Shown here: positions 35,882-44,760 of the stretch, one piece after another
Layout of the letters: every line of letters starts with the position of its first letter
Numbering within the stretch: position 1 is the first letter of the stretch
Assembly: GCA_030447725.1 (NCBI GenBank)
Contig: JAUJOQ010000002.1
Span: 159,048 to 223,047, forward strand
Direction of reading: 5' to 3'
Length of the DNA: 64,000 nt
Origin: Thermoleophilaceae bacterium
GTDB taxonomy: Bacteria > Actinomycetota > Thermoleophilia > Solirubrobacterales > Thermoleophilaceae
Notes under the pieces: generated by a model
What the model was told of the DNA's origin: nothing
What the model saw: only the letters and a program-made list of their open reading frames with translations
Database searches by the model: none
Program-made: the position numbers and the translations under genes

Positions 35882-37293
35882 TTGACCGGCCTGCCGGTGA
35901 CGGCCGCGGCTGTCGTCGCCGGCCTTCTGGCGGGTGCCGGAGCCGGCATCGCCCCGCCGGAGGTCACGCTGGTGGCGATCGTCGGGATTACCGTGATCGT
36001 CCTCGTGGCGCTGCACCCGCCGTTCGGCGCGTACCTGTTGCTGGCGACCACGCCACTGCTCGCGGGGATGGGTCGCGGTCTCCTGGTGCCGCTGCTGCGT
36101 CCGCACGAGGCAATCGCCGCCTTGATCATCGCGGGCCTCCTCGTGCACCTCGCAGTGGGAGCAGCCTCGCCAGACCGGATCCGCCTGCGCCTGTCCTTCG
36201 GCCCATCGACCGTGCGATCCTGCTCATGGCGCTCGCCAGCTCAGTTCTTCCCCTCATCGTCATGACCGTGCGCGAGCGGCCGATCAGTCAGGACGACGTC
36301 CTCTACGCCCTGGTGGTGTGGAAGTACTACGCGGTCTTTGCGATGGTGCGAGCGTGCGTTGTGAGGCACAGCAGGTCAGGAGGTGTCTCTGGGTGATACT
36401 GGCCGCGGCGGCCCTCGTCGCGGTGGTCGGGATCATGCAGGTCCTGCACGCGCCCGCGGTAGAGGGCCTCCTCGCCAGCCTGTACGTGCCCGAAGGCGTG
36501 TAATGACCCATCGACCGATCGCGGCACCTCCACCCCTTGCCTCGTCGATCGCAGCGGGGGATGTCATGGTGTTCAGCCTGGCCGTCACAGGAGGACTGCT
36601 CTTGAGCGGTGACCGCCGACGTCTCGTACTCGCGGGCGTGGCCATGCTGTTGGTCTTCGGGACTGTGGCCACGGGGCAGTTTTCCGCGATCGTCGCGATC
36701 ATCATCGGGCTCCTCGCCTTCGGCTGGATCACAAGGCGCATGAGTCGCTCGATCATCGCCTTCACGCCCGTCGCCGGCGTGGCGGCGTCGCTGCTGCGGC
36801 CGGTGATCGACAAGCGTCTCAGCGGCTTCCAAGGAGGAGCTTGCCGCGAAGCTGGGAGGCACGCCTCGACAACGTCACCACACACTTCTGGCCAGTACTC
36901 GAGGTGGACGGCAACTGGCTGACGGGCGTCCGGTCGTTGGCGCGGGTGGATGGCTCGTACTTATCCGGGATCGAATTCATCTGGATCGAGAGCGGCTACG
37001 TCTTCCTCCTGTGGACGGGCGGAGTCGCCTTCGCCGCCGCTTTCCTCTGGTACGTTTGGGTCGCGCTGAGGGCCACAGCGCGGATTGTGCGGGCTCGCCA
37101 CGACGCCGTGGGCGCAGCCGCCGCGGCGAGCTTCACCACTCTGATCGTGACCGCCGTGCTCATGGCGCTCGATCCGCACCTCACATTGCGCGGGTCCGCT
37201 GATCTGACCTTCGCGCTGCTCGCCCTCGCGCTCGCGGCTCCGGTGATGGCGAGCCGTCGCAGCGGCTCTTCGGCCGCGGCGGATCCAGCGTAG
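35882..37293 (+). pseudogene. O-antigen polymerase (Wzy-like) with four frameshifts
   Basis: One multi-pass membrane protein is spread over five frame segments in order: GITVIVLVALHPPFGAYLLL; then PIDRAILLMALASSVLPLIV with DVLYALVVWKYYAVFAMVRA; then LWVILAAAALVAVVGIMQVL; then TLASSIAAGDVMVFSLAVTG-like sequence with LLVFGTVATGQFSAIVAIII; then SWEARLDNVTTHFWPVLEVD, GIEFIWIESGYVFLLWTGG and the C-terminal helices. Breaks fall near 36203, 36365, 36497 and 36840. Each segment is clearly membrane-protein-like, so the gene was intact until recently. Confidence 0.82.
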
Positions 37294-37444
37294 GCCGATC
37301 GATCGAAGACGGAGAGGGAGTTGGACACGTCCCCGGGCGCCGTGTCGACGTGGCACTGACTGCCAGCGGGGCGAGCCAGTGGCGCCGACGTCGAACTTCA
37401 CTACGGTGATCAGCGTCCCGGCCCGAGCACCCCCGCGTGTCGCC

Positions 37445-37570
37445 ACGGATCCACTTCCGGCGCTCGGCGATGATCGGCCGGCGAGAGTCACGTTGCCGCG
37501 GCTCAGGCCCTAGGATGACGACGGTCCGCGTCGGGAGGATGCGGACCGACCTCGGAGACGCCGTCACAGC
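37445..37570 (+). pseudogene. Degenerate HAD-phosphatase fragment next to copy B
   Basis: The plus strand reads IHFRRSAMIG, then after a damaged stretch MTTVRVG. This matches the better-preserved fragment beside copy C at 39.1-39.2 kb (IDFRRSVMIGDSESDVAAGQ, MTTVRLG), a C-terminal piece of a GmhB-like HAD phosphatase. Here the GDSxxD motif is destroyed by indels. It ends at the 3' edge of copy B, the same relative position as at copy C. Confidence 0.55.
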
Positions 37571-37578
37571 TCCTACTC

Positions 37579-38817
37579 CTAGAAGCCCGGCTGGGCCCAG
37601 GGAAGACTGATCATGTGGGTTTTCGCGCGCTCGACGTAGGCGGCTGAGGCGCTGATCCACGGTGACGGGTTGTACCAGGCGCCGACCGATGCCCACTCTT
37701 GTCCGGCGCTGTAGCCGGCGCCGCACCAGGAGCAGAGCCCGTCGTAGTAGTAGCGCACCACCGAGGCCCAGTAGTCGACGTTGAACGCGGTCGACTTCCA
37801 GCGCAGCGACTCGGTGCCCTGGTGCAAGCCCTTCGGGGTCCACCTCACCTGCATGATGCCAAGCGACTCATACACGTCGCTGGTCCCCGCGATCCGCGAC
37901 TGAGCCGGATAGAGGCTCGGATCGACGACCGTCGTGCGATCGCCGAGCTGAGACATACTCCAGTAAGACTCATTGGTCGCGACCGCACGCACGACATCCT
38001 CGGGAATGCCCCACTTGTGCGCGGCCCACTGCAAGATCTCATCAGTGCTGCCAGAAAACCCGCCCGTCACGTGCGCGGCCAGCGGGTTGTACTGGATCTG
38101 GGTGCGCCCGTAGCGATCGACCTGGCCGTTGCGAAAGCTATCGAGCTCTGCAACCGATGGCCGATACGCATTCTCATCAGCATTGCCCGGACGATTCTCA
38201 GCCACCGCACGAACACGGCTAGCCGCCTCGGCATCAGACAAGGGGGCAGCGCCCGCCGCCCGCCAAATAACCGCCTTCACCGGCACGGGCGCGGGCGCCG
38301 GCTGAGAAACCTCCGGCGCGGGGGCGGGCGTCGGCTCCGGCAACGGTGTTGGCTCCGGCAACGGCGTCGGCTCCGGCGCGGGGGCGGGCGTCGGCTCCGG
38401 CGCGGGGGCGGGCGTCGGCTCCGGCGACGGGGCCGGGGCCGGGGCCGGGGCCGGGGCCGGGGCCGGTACAGGGTCTGTCACGACCACCAATTTCGGCTTG
38501 CGACGTCTGGACGTTGTCGCCGTGCGTGCCGGTCGGAGGGCTTCGAGGGCTCGCCTCGATAGCCGAACTCGCAGCACCCCGCGCCGAGCGCCCCGCTGCA
38601 CCGCGCGAAGCGCGAGACGCCGCGAAACGTGGCCCACACGGACACTAGCCCGACGGATCGTGGCCGGACGCACGTCCTCGAGATTGAAGACGACCACGCC
38701 CCCATCAGCCTTCACGGAGGTGAAGGTCTGGACCTTCGCCGTTGCGACCGCGCTGTTGCCAGCCGCGAGAGCAATGAGCATTACGAGTATCGAAGCGAAG
38801 CCGTGGTTGCGTGTCAT
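37579..38817 (-). CDS. Secreted transglycosylase-like protein, copy B (long Pro-rich linker)
   Basis: 412 residues, the most complete copy. The signal peptide (MTRNHGFASILVMLIALAAG) starts at ATG 38817, with GAGG a few bases upstream. Residues 28-105 form a beta-rich domain (VVVFNLEDVRPATIRRASVR), 110-180 a repeated PAPAPEPTP linker, and 190-412 the transglycosylase-like module with ATNESYWS, SLGIMQVRW, DGLCSWCGAGY and WYNPSPW. It ends HMISLPWAQPGF, slightly different from the other copies. Its 112-base leader is identical to that of copy D. Likely acts on wall or capsule glycans outside the cell; catalytic activity is inferred from fold pattern only. Confidence 0.8.
   Translation of the reverse strand: MTRNHGFASILVMLIALAAGNSAVATAKVQTFTSVKADGGVVVFNLEDVRPATIRRASVRVGHVSRRLALRAVQRGARRGVLRVRLSRRALEALRPARTATTSRRRKPKLVVVTDPVPAPAPAPAPAPAPSPEPTPAPAPEPTPAPAPEPTPLPEPTPLPEPTPAPAPEVSQPAPAPVPVKAVIWRAAGAAPLSDAEAASRVRAVAENRPGNADENAYRPSVAELDSFRNGQVDRYGRTQIQYNPLAAHVTGGFSGSTDEILQWAAHKWGIPEDVVRAVATNESYWSMSQLGDRTTVVDPSLYPAQSRIAGTSDVYESLGIMQVRWTPKGLHQGTESLRWKSTAFNVDYWASVVRYYYDGLCSWCGAGYSAGQEWASVGAWYNPSPWISASAAYVERAKTHMISLPWAQPGF
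38325..38466. repeat. Low-complexity Pro-linker repeats in copy B
   Basis: Two kinds of short tandem repeat encode the linker: GGCTCCGG-based units of 18-24 bases giving EPTPAPAP and EPTPLP, then a GGGGCC hexamer repeated about six times (about 38433-38464) giving PAPAPA. The much shorter linker in copy D indicates expansion or contraction by slippage. Confidence 0.85.
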
Positions 38818-38929
38818 GCACCCCTCGTCGGAGGTCATGACCACGAGCGACACTCAGCCTGGGTTTGATGGACGTTTGTTGGAGGTGAGTGTCCTCCCCG
38901 GCTCGGGGTCTAACTTCGCGGGCGCTCAA
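38818..38929 (-). promoter_or_regulatory. 112-base leader of copy B, identical to that of copy D
   Basis: The sequence directly upstream of the copy B start matches the sequence upstream of copy D (48184-48295) base for base by eye. It presumably carries the promoter and ribosome-binding site (GAGGGG before ATG). No -35/-10 pair stands out. Identity ends sharply at GCGCTCAA in both, which defines the edge of the duplicated block. Confidence 0.6.
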
Positions 38930-38947
38930 ACGGCCACCACAGGCCGG

Positions 38948-39030
38948 TCATTGCGCACCGCCGGGGTCGGTCGGAACCGAGGCGCGCCGAACGATCTCCG
39001 CGCCGCCCGTTTGGAGCGACAACGCACAGT
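38948..39030 (-). pseudogene. Short fragment copied from the wzc-like gene
   Basis: On the minus strand it reads LSLQTGGAEIVRRASVPTDP. The same segment occurs inside the intact Wzz/Wzc-like protein at about 49.4 kb (SLQTGGAEIVRRARVPTDP). The flanks do not continue the match, so it is an isolated fragment of 70-80 bases. It has become the C-terminal tail of the frameshifted copy C reading frame. Confidence 0.75.
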
Positions 39031-39075
39031 GCGGGACGGGATGCCGGTGAAGGCACCTCCGTGGTGACCAGCGAG

Positions 39076-39219
39076 GCGGTGCCATGGATCGACTTCCGGC
39101 GCTCGGTGATGATCGGCGACAGCGAGAGCGACGTCGCCGCCGGTCAGGCCCTGGGGATGACGACTGTCCGCCTCGGGGTCGATGCCGCCGACTCCGAGAG
39201 GCGGTCAGACGGCTCCTAG
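39076..39219 (+). pseudogene. C-terminal fragment of a GmhB-like HAD phosphatase
   Basis: Plus-strand frame AVPWIDFRRSVMIGDSESD continues to VAAGQALGMTTVRLG and stops at 39217. SVMIGDSESDVAAG is the fourth HAD motif of heptose-bisphosphate phosphatase-like enzymes. The catalytic N-terminal half is absent. It abuts the 3' end of copy C; a more degraded version abuts copy B. Confidence 0.72.
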
Positions 39220-40345
39220 AAGCCCGGCTGGGTCCAGGGGGGTTGGCTAGGTGGGTTTTCGCGCGCTCGACGTAGGCGGCTGAGGCGCTGATCCACGGTG
39301 ACGGGTTGTACCAGGCGCCGACCGATGCCCACTCCTGTCCGGCGCTGTAGCCGGCGCCGCACCAGGAGCAGAGCCCGTCGTAGTAGTAGCGCACCACCGA
39401 GGCCCAGTAGTCGACGTTGAACGCAGTCGACTTCCAGCGCAGCGACTCGGTGCCCTGGTGCAAGCCCTCCGGGGTCCACCGCACCTGCATGATGCCAAGC
39501 GACTCATACACGTCGCTGGTGCCCGGGATCCGCGATTGAGCCGGGTAGCGGCTCGGATCGCTGACAGTCTTGCGATCGCCGAGCTGAGACATGCTCCAGT
39601 AAGACTCATTGGTCGCGACCGCACGCACGACATCCTCGGGAATGCCCCACTTGTGCGCGGCCCACTGCAAGATCTCATCAGTGCTGCCAGAAAACCCGCC
39701 GGTCACATGCGCGGCCAGCGGGTTGTACTGCATCTGGGTGCGCCCGTAGCGATCGACCTGGCCGTTGCGAAAGCTGTCGAGCTCTGCAGCCGATGGCCGA
39801 TAAGCGTTCTCATCAGCGTTGCCGGGACGATTCTCGGCCACCGGGCGAACACGACTAGCCGCCTCACCATCAGACAACGGCGCAGCACCCACCCCACCCC
39901 ACTCCGTGATAGGCACACCGGTCGAAGGCACAGGCACAGGCACAGGTGCCGGGACCTGAACCGTGAAGCTGTACCTGGCCGGAGTCGGGTCGACATTTCC
40001 GGCCGCGTCCTTGGCGCGAACTTCGAAGGTGTGAACCTGGTTCCACAGCCCCGAATACCCCGTCGGAGAAGAGCAAGCGGTCCACTCGAGAACATCCAGG
40101 CGGCACTCGAACGTGGACGGGCGTTCGCTCGAAGTGAAGCTGAACGCGGGTGAGTCGGAGGTGATCGTCTCAGGAGTGTCGGACTCGAGCGTCGGGTCAG
40201 GCGGCGTGACGTCGGCCGGCAACGGTGCGGTGCAAGTCTTGCTCTTGTGCCAGCACCGGTGGTGGGCGTCGCCCGGCACGACGATCAAGCAGAACGCCAG
40301 CGCGGCAAGGCTTAGTGCTCCGAGGAGGCTCTGACGAGACCGCCG
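39216..40345 (-). pseudogene. Transglycosylase-like protein, copy C (Ig-like domain; damaged at both ends)
   Basis: The frame holds a signal peptide (RRSRQSLLGALSLAALAFCL), an Ig-like repeat (SFTSSERPSTFECRLD, WTACSSPTGYSG, FEVRAKDAAGNVDPTPARYS) and the shared transglycosylase-like module. No ATG, GTG or TTG precedes the signal sequence in frame; the first usable codon is a TTG at 40288 inside it. At the other end one G is missing from a run (six here, seven in copy D), which shifts THLANPP out of frame past the original stop at 39216 and adds some 90 unrelated residues to 38948. The module itself carries a few unique substitutions (DRKTVSDPSRY). Confidence 0.75.
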
Positions 40346-40987
40346 ATGTCTGCTGATGCGGGAAAGATACTTGGCCGGAACCGCTCCGCGCAGCCCGGCC
40401 GGCTCCCTCTGCGCGCTGCGTGGCGTCGCGAGCCCGTCTCACGACAGGCGCAACACTGCGAGGCCACACCTGTTTCTTTTTCGACTTCAGCAGCCGAGCA
40501 GTCGTGCTCGGTTGAGTCGTCTGTGCGTAGTTCCACGCTGATCAGCTACTTCCTTTCGCCGCCCGGCGCGCTTGGTGCGCGGGCCACCCCCAGAGAGATC
40601 CACCGCCTGCTGAAGGAGGATCCGAAGCTGCCGGCGGTCAGGCTCCTCGCTGAGCGGGCCGCTCGGTGTTGAGGGTGTCAGACGAGTCGCCTGTCTTTGG
40701 CTGCTCGCGCGCAGGACCTCGAGCGCTCGTCTTCTCAATGCAGCTGCACGACCTGCTTTCTGGCATCACCGCGTCCTGTGCCGCTGCTCTTTGCGAGGAT
40801 ACGTACCACCCTTGAGCTTGGGTGGCGGCTGGAGCCGCCACCATCCCTTTCCGGGTGCTTCGCAAGCTACTCCGGCGCCCTGGCTAGTACGACGTTCATG
40901 CCCGCCTGCAGTTGGCGATCTAGAAGCCTCGAAGGAGGCGTAGGGAGGCGCTCTCGGCTAAGGGGAACCTAAGGACGGGCAATCCGC
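40346..40987. other. Gene-poor stretch upstream of the deacetylase gene
   Basis: About 640 bases with no frame I can support. Composition is less GC-rich than average in places (for example TTTCTTTTTCGACTTCAG near 40470). Short open frames on both strands lack protein-like features. It contains the overlapping inverted repeats at 40805-40841. It may be debris of a rearrangement plus the leader of the next gene. Confidence 0.6.
40805..40841 (+). promoter_or_regulatory. Two overlapping, mutually exclusive hairpins
   Basis: CCACCC (40805-40810) can pair with GGGTGG (40819-40824). The same GGTGG bases also begin a perfect 10-base inverted repeat, GGTGGCGGCT (40820-40829) with AGCCGCCACC (40832-40841). 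Only one hairpin can form at a time, an arrangement seen in attenuators. It lies about 150 bases before the deacetylase gene. No U-run follows, so a terminator is not evident. Confidence 0.4.
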
Positions 40988-42283
40988 TTGAATGGATGTA
41001 TGGCAAACACCGGCGCGACGGCGCCTGGAGGGCCCTCCACGACGCCATCGGCAGGCTTGGCCCCGCCGCCGCTCTGGCCGTATCAGACGATGGCCGAGCC
41101 TTCATCCGCCGGCTTGCGGGCCAGCTACCCCTTCGACCCCGGGGATTACCTGTTCGAGCGCTACGCGGCGAGACACCGGCTAGCCGCGCCGTTGAAGCTC
41201 TTCTACCTTCTGCGTCCGGCCCTCCCCCGCGGCGTACAGCTCGCCATGCGGCGGGCATGCGTACCGCTCCAGCGGTCCCGTGCGTTCCCCGCCTGGCCCA
41301 TCGAGCCGGTTCTCGTCCACGGACAATACGAGCACCTTCGCCAAGGCCTGAAGGGAACAGACGCAGGGATCCCCTTCGTGAACTTCTGGCCGGACGGGAA
41401 GCGCTTCTCGTTCATCCTGACCCACGACGTAGAGTCCGGAAAAGGCATGGACGGGATCTCGCGCCTCCTTGAGATCGAGCAGCGCCATGGCCTGTCTTCG
41501 TCGTGGAACTTCTGCGCCGAAGAATATCCCATCCCGGACGCCGTGTTCAATGACCTGAGGGCCGCTGGGTGCGAGATCGGCCTCCACGGCATAAAGCACG
41601 ACGGTAGCCTCTTCGCCAGCCGAAGGAGCTTCGACTCGAACCTCCCCAAGATCCATCGCTATCTCAGCGAGTGGCATGCCGACGGGTTCCGCTCCCCGGC
41701 GACGCATCGCAAGGCGGAATGGATGCCCGAGCTGCGCTGCCTCTACGACTCCTCCTTTCCGGACACCGACCCGTTCGAGCCGATGGCCGGCGGCTGCTGC
41801 TCGATCTTCCCCTTCTTCATGGAGGGCATGGTGGAGCTGCCGATCACCTTGGTGCAGGACCACACCTGGTTCACGATCCTCGGCGGTCGGTCGATCCACC
41901 CTTGGGTCTCGAAGAGTGAGTGGATAATCCGCCATCACGGGCTCATCAACCTGCTCGTACACCCCGACTACATGCTCACAGGCGATCGGCTCGAGCTCTA
42001 CGATCGCTTCCTGAGGTTCCTCACACAGCAGCATGGCGGCTGGCACGCCCTTCCTGTCGAGGTGGCGCAATGGTGGAAGAGGCGCTCCCTGATGGATAAC
42101 GGTGCGCCTGGACGGCGCGTGGACACCGCCAACGCGACGTTGTCGCCAACGCTCGCCCTCGCGCGGGAGGATTCCAGCGGAATCGTGTTCGACCTCGACG
42201 CGTTGAGGGAGCGAGACCGGCACTTCCGCAGCGCCGGCAACGGCCAGGAACCGGCACAGCCCGCGAGTCCGCTGGAGGATTAG
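40988..42283 (+). CDS. Polysaccharide deacetylase family protein
   Basis: About 430 residues with a NodB-like core: FILTHDVESGKG (metal Asp/His region), EIGLHGIKHDG, RSPATHRKAEWM and YDSSFPDTDPFEP. Such enzymes de-N-acetylate polysaccharides or lipid-linked sugars. The first 45 residues of this frame are low-complexity (Pro/Ser/Thr/Gly), whereas the +1 frame from ATG 40996 reads YGKHRRDGAWRALHDAIGRL and DDGRAFIRRLAG, which looks like genuine protein. A frameshift near 41120, just before YPFDPGDYLFERY, is therefore likely, and the real start would be 40996. Confidence 0.72.
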   Translation: MNGCMANTGATAPGGPSTTPSAGLAPPPLWPYQTMAEPSSAGLRASYPFDPGDYLFERYAARHRLAAPLKLFYLLRPALPRGVQLAMRRACVPLQRSRAFPAWPIEPVLVHGQYEHLRQGLKGTDAGIPFVNFWPDGKRFSFILTHDVESGKGMDGISRLLEIEQRHGLSSSWNFCAEEYPIPDAVFNDLRAAGCEIGLHGIKHDGSLFASRRSFDSNLPKIHRYLSEWHADGFRSPATHRKAEWMPELRCLYDSSFPDTDPFEPMAGGCCSIFPFFMEGMVELPITLVQDHTWFTILGGRSIHPWVSKSEWIIRHHGLINLLVHPDYMLTGDRLELYDRFLRFLTQQHGGWHALPVEVAQWWKRRSLMDNGAPGRRVDTANATLSPTLALAREDSSGIVFDLDALRERDRHFRSAGNGQEPAQPASPLED

Positions 42284-42298
42284 CTGCCATGGTGGCGT

Positions 42299-43503
42299 TT
42301 GGCAACTAAATTCCGGAGCGCGTCGCCTGCCGGGCTGGGGACGAGCCCGGGCGCCGTAGTCCTTGGCGGCGACTACCAGGGCCTCGGGATCGTTCGAAGC
42401 ATGGGTCGCCGGGGCGTCGCCGTGTGCGTGGTCGACGACGAGCAGTCGATCGCCCGCTTCTCGCGATACGCCACCAAGTCGGTGTCCGTGCCGACTCTCG
42501 CCGACGAGGACGAGACGGTGAACACGCTCCTGCGCCTCGAGCAGGAGCTCGGGCTCAGTGGCTGGGTGCTCTTCCCGACACGCGATGAGACCGCGGCGAT
42601 CCTGTCACGCCAGCGCTCCCGCCTGGGGGAACGGATGCGGGTGCCGACGCCCCCGTGGGAGTCGTTTCGGCACGCTTGGGACAAGCGCTCGACGTACCGC
42701 CTGGCAGCCCAGCTCGAGATCCCGGTCCCGCAAACCTGGTCCCCCGACTCCGCGGAGCACCTCGAGGCGATCGACGGCCCGCTGCCCCTCGTGATCAAGC
42801 CGGCCATCAAGCCCCGTTTCTTCAAGGCCACGAAGGCCAAGGCGTGGCGAGCAGATACGACAGATGAGCTGCGCGTGCGCTTCGCTGCAGCCACACAGGC
42901 GGCCGGGGGCGAGCCGATCATGGTGCAGGAGCTCATTCCTGGCACCGGGGCGCAGCAGTTCGCCTACTGCGCGTTCTTCAAGGATGGCCGCGCCCTGGGG
43001 AGCATGGTGGTGTGCCGGGCGCGGCAGCACCCGCACGACTTCGGGCGGGCGAGCACCTACGTGGAGACCGTGGATCTGCCGGAGCTCGAGGAGATGGGCG
43101 AGCGCTTCCTGCGGACCATTGATTACTACGGCCTCGCCGAGCTCGAGTTCAAGCTCGACGAGCGTGAGGGCGAGTACAAGTTGCTCGACTTCAATGCCCG
43201 CACGTGGGGTATCACTCGCTGGGCGCGCGAGCAGGTGTCGACTTCCCTTACATGCTGTTCGCCGACCAGGTCGGTCTGAGCTATCCCTCCGGCGAGGCGC
43301 GAGGCGGCGTTCGCTGGATGCGGTCGATCACCGACCTGCCCACGGCCGTTCGCGACATCTCCGCCGGCAGACTGGATGCACGCGAGTACGTGCGGTCGGT
43401 GAGAGCGTGTGACGTGGAGGCCGTCTTTAGTCGCGATGACCCAAAGCCGGGACTGGCGGAGATCGCCCTGCTTCCCTACCTTTATTTCAAGCGCGGCTTC
43501 TGA
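42299..43503 (+). pseudogene. ATP-grasp enzyme interrupted by one frameshift
   Basis: The frame from TTG 42299 gives an ATP-grasp protein: GGDYQGLGIVRSMG, LFPTRDETAAIL, PLVIKPAIKPRFFKATKAKA, VQELIPGTGAQQF and ELEFKLDEREGEYKLLDFNA. Just after ARTWG the frame is lost at GTGGGG (about 43205-43212); the C-terminus continues one frame over as YHSLGARAGVDFPYMLFADQ to YLYFKRGF. Restored, about 400 residues, like carbamoyl-phosphate-synthase-related enzymes of polysaccharide and natural product loci. It could be a real lesion or a homopolymer error. Confidence 0.8.
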
Positions 43504-43510
43504 AGGTCCT

Positions 43511-44758
43511 TCACGCTCGCCCGCGGCTGGAGGGGGCGAGGGCCGAGGCGATGGCCTCCACGTCCCCCGGTCGGACACGCGGATGGGTCGGCAGATTGAC
43601 CAGGTGCTCGGAAGCGGCCTCTGCTGTAGGGCACGAGCCGGGGACGTAGCCACCCTGCTCGGGCGAGGCCGATTCCTCGAGCACCGAGGTGAACCAGGCG
43701 CCAAGGACGGCTAGCGGCGCCGCGCGGCGAAGTGCCGCGGGACGGTCGTGTACGACCAGCGGGAAACGCACGTAAGCGGGCTCGCGCGGGGACGGCATCG
43801 GCGCCGGTTCGAAGCCGTCCCTCGCCAGGTGATCGCGATAGCCCGCCACGACGGCCTCCCGCCGCCGCAGGTTTTGGCGCAGCCGCCTGAGCTGCCGCAG
43901 CCCCAGCGCTGCCTGAGCGTTCGCGAGGCGGCGCTCGTAGCCCGGCGGGCGCTCACCCCGCGCCTCTTCCGCCGTCGTAGGCTCGGGGAGCGGCTGCGGC
44001 CTGCCAAGCGCCTCGTAGAGTCGCCTCGCGTAATAGTGGATATGGGGTTCGGTAAGCAGGTGGTAGACGATCAGCTTCAGGAGGTAGCGGGCCACCAGAC
44101 CCCGGGGTGGCCAGGCGCAGCGGCGCTGAAACTCGCGCACCGACGCTGCCAGACCTGCGTCGGCGGTCGTGACCATGCCCCCCATCGTGGTCGAGATCGT
44201 CTTCGTCTCCTCCGTGCTGAAGAAGCCCGCCCGCCCGAAGCTTCCAACCGGTCTGCCTTCGTAGCGAGCGCCCAGCGCGTGGACGCAGTCCTCGATCAGC
44301 TCCAGGTCGTGACGTCGAGCGAATGCGACAGCGTGATCGAGATCGCAGGGGATGCCGAAGGTGTGCTGGAGGATCAGAGCCCGCGTGCGGTCACCGACCT
44401 TCCGCCCGGCGTCCTGCAGGTCCATCTCGATGGAGTCGGGGGTGCAGTCCACGTAGATCGGGCACGCGCCAACGTAGCGAATCGCATTCGCGACGACGAT
44501 GTGCGTTGGCACCTGAAGCAGTACCTCATCCCCGGGTCCGATGCCGAGTGCGTGCAGTACCCCGTAGAGCCCGACTCGCCCACTGGCAAAGCTGAACGCG
44601 TACTCGACGCCGATCTCGCGCGCGAATGCCCGCTCGTACTCCGCCACCGCTCGCCCTCGGATGAGCCGCGGCGGAAAGGCGAGATAGCCGGCCGCCGTGA
44701 GGCAGTCCGCCAGCGAGGTCGTTCCACCGAGCAGCGCCATGGTTCGGGGCAGCGGCAC
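43511..44758 (-). CDS. DegT/StrS-like PLP-dependent aminotransferase
   Basis: 415 residues from GTG 44758 (PLPRTMALLGG). It has FSFASGRVGLYGVLHAL, DEVLLQVPTHIVVANAI, EDCVHALGA and FFSTEETKTISTTMGG, whose lysine is the PLP site. It is an atypical, longer relative of sugar aminotransferases with an inserted helical segment around residue 265 (RYLLKLIVYHLL). The start of the gene lies two bases from the FemAB-like stop, so the pair is probably co-transcribed with psd. Confidence 0.82.
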   Translation of the reverse strand: MPLPRTMALLGGTTSLADCLTAAGYLAFPPRLIRGRAVAEYERAFAREIGVEYAFSFASGRVGLYGVLHALGIGPGDEVLLQVPTHIVVANAIRYVGACPIYVDCTPDSIEMDLQDAGRKVGDRTRALILQHTFGIPCDLDHAVAFARRHDLELIEDCVHALGARYEGRPVGSFGRAGFFSTEETKTISTTMGGMVTTADAGLAASVREFQRRCAWPPRGLVARYLLKLIVYHLLTEPHIHYYARRLYEALGRPQPLPEPTTAEEARGERPPGYERRLANAQAALGLRQLRRLRQNLRRREAVVAGYRDHLARDGFEPAPMPSPREPAYVRFPLVVHDRPAALRRAAPLAVLGAWFTSVLEESASPEQGGYVPGSCPTAEAASEHLVNLPTHPRVRPGDVEAIASALAPSSRGRA

Positions 44759-44760
44759 GG

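Noticed and set aside
38325-38466. Short regular repeats considered as a CRISPR array
   Set aside because: Units are 6-24 bases without unique spacers and encode an in-frame Pro-rich linker. No cas genes are present anywhere in the window.
38818-38929. The shared B/D leader considered as a cyclic di-AMP riboswitch, which often precedes wall hydrolase genes
   Set aside because: The conserved core motifs I remember for that class are not present in the 112 bases.
40346-40987. Several short frames (for example 40346-40672 and 40697-40972)
   Set aside because: No ribosome-binding site, signal sequence or family resemblance; composition looks random.
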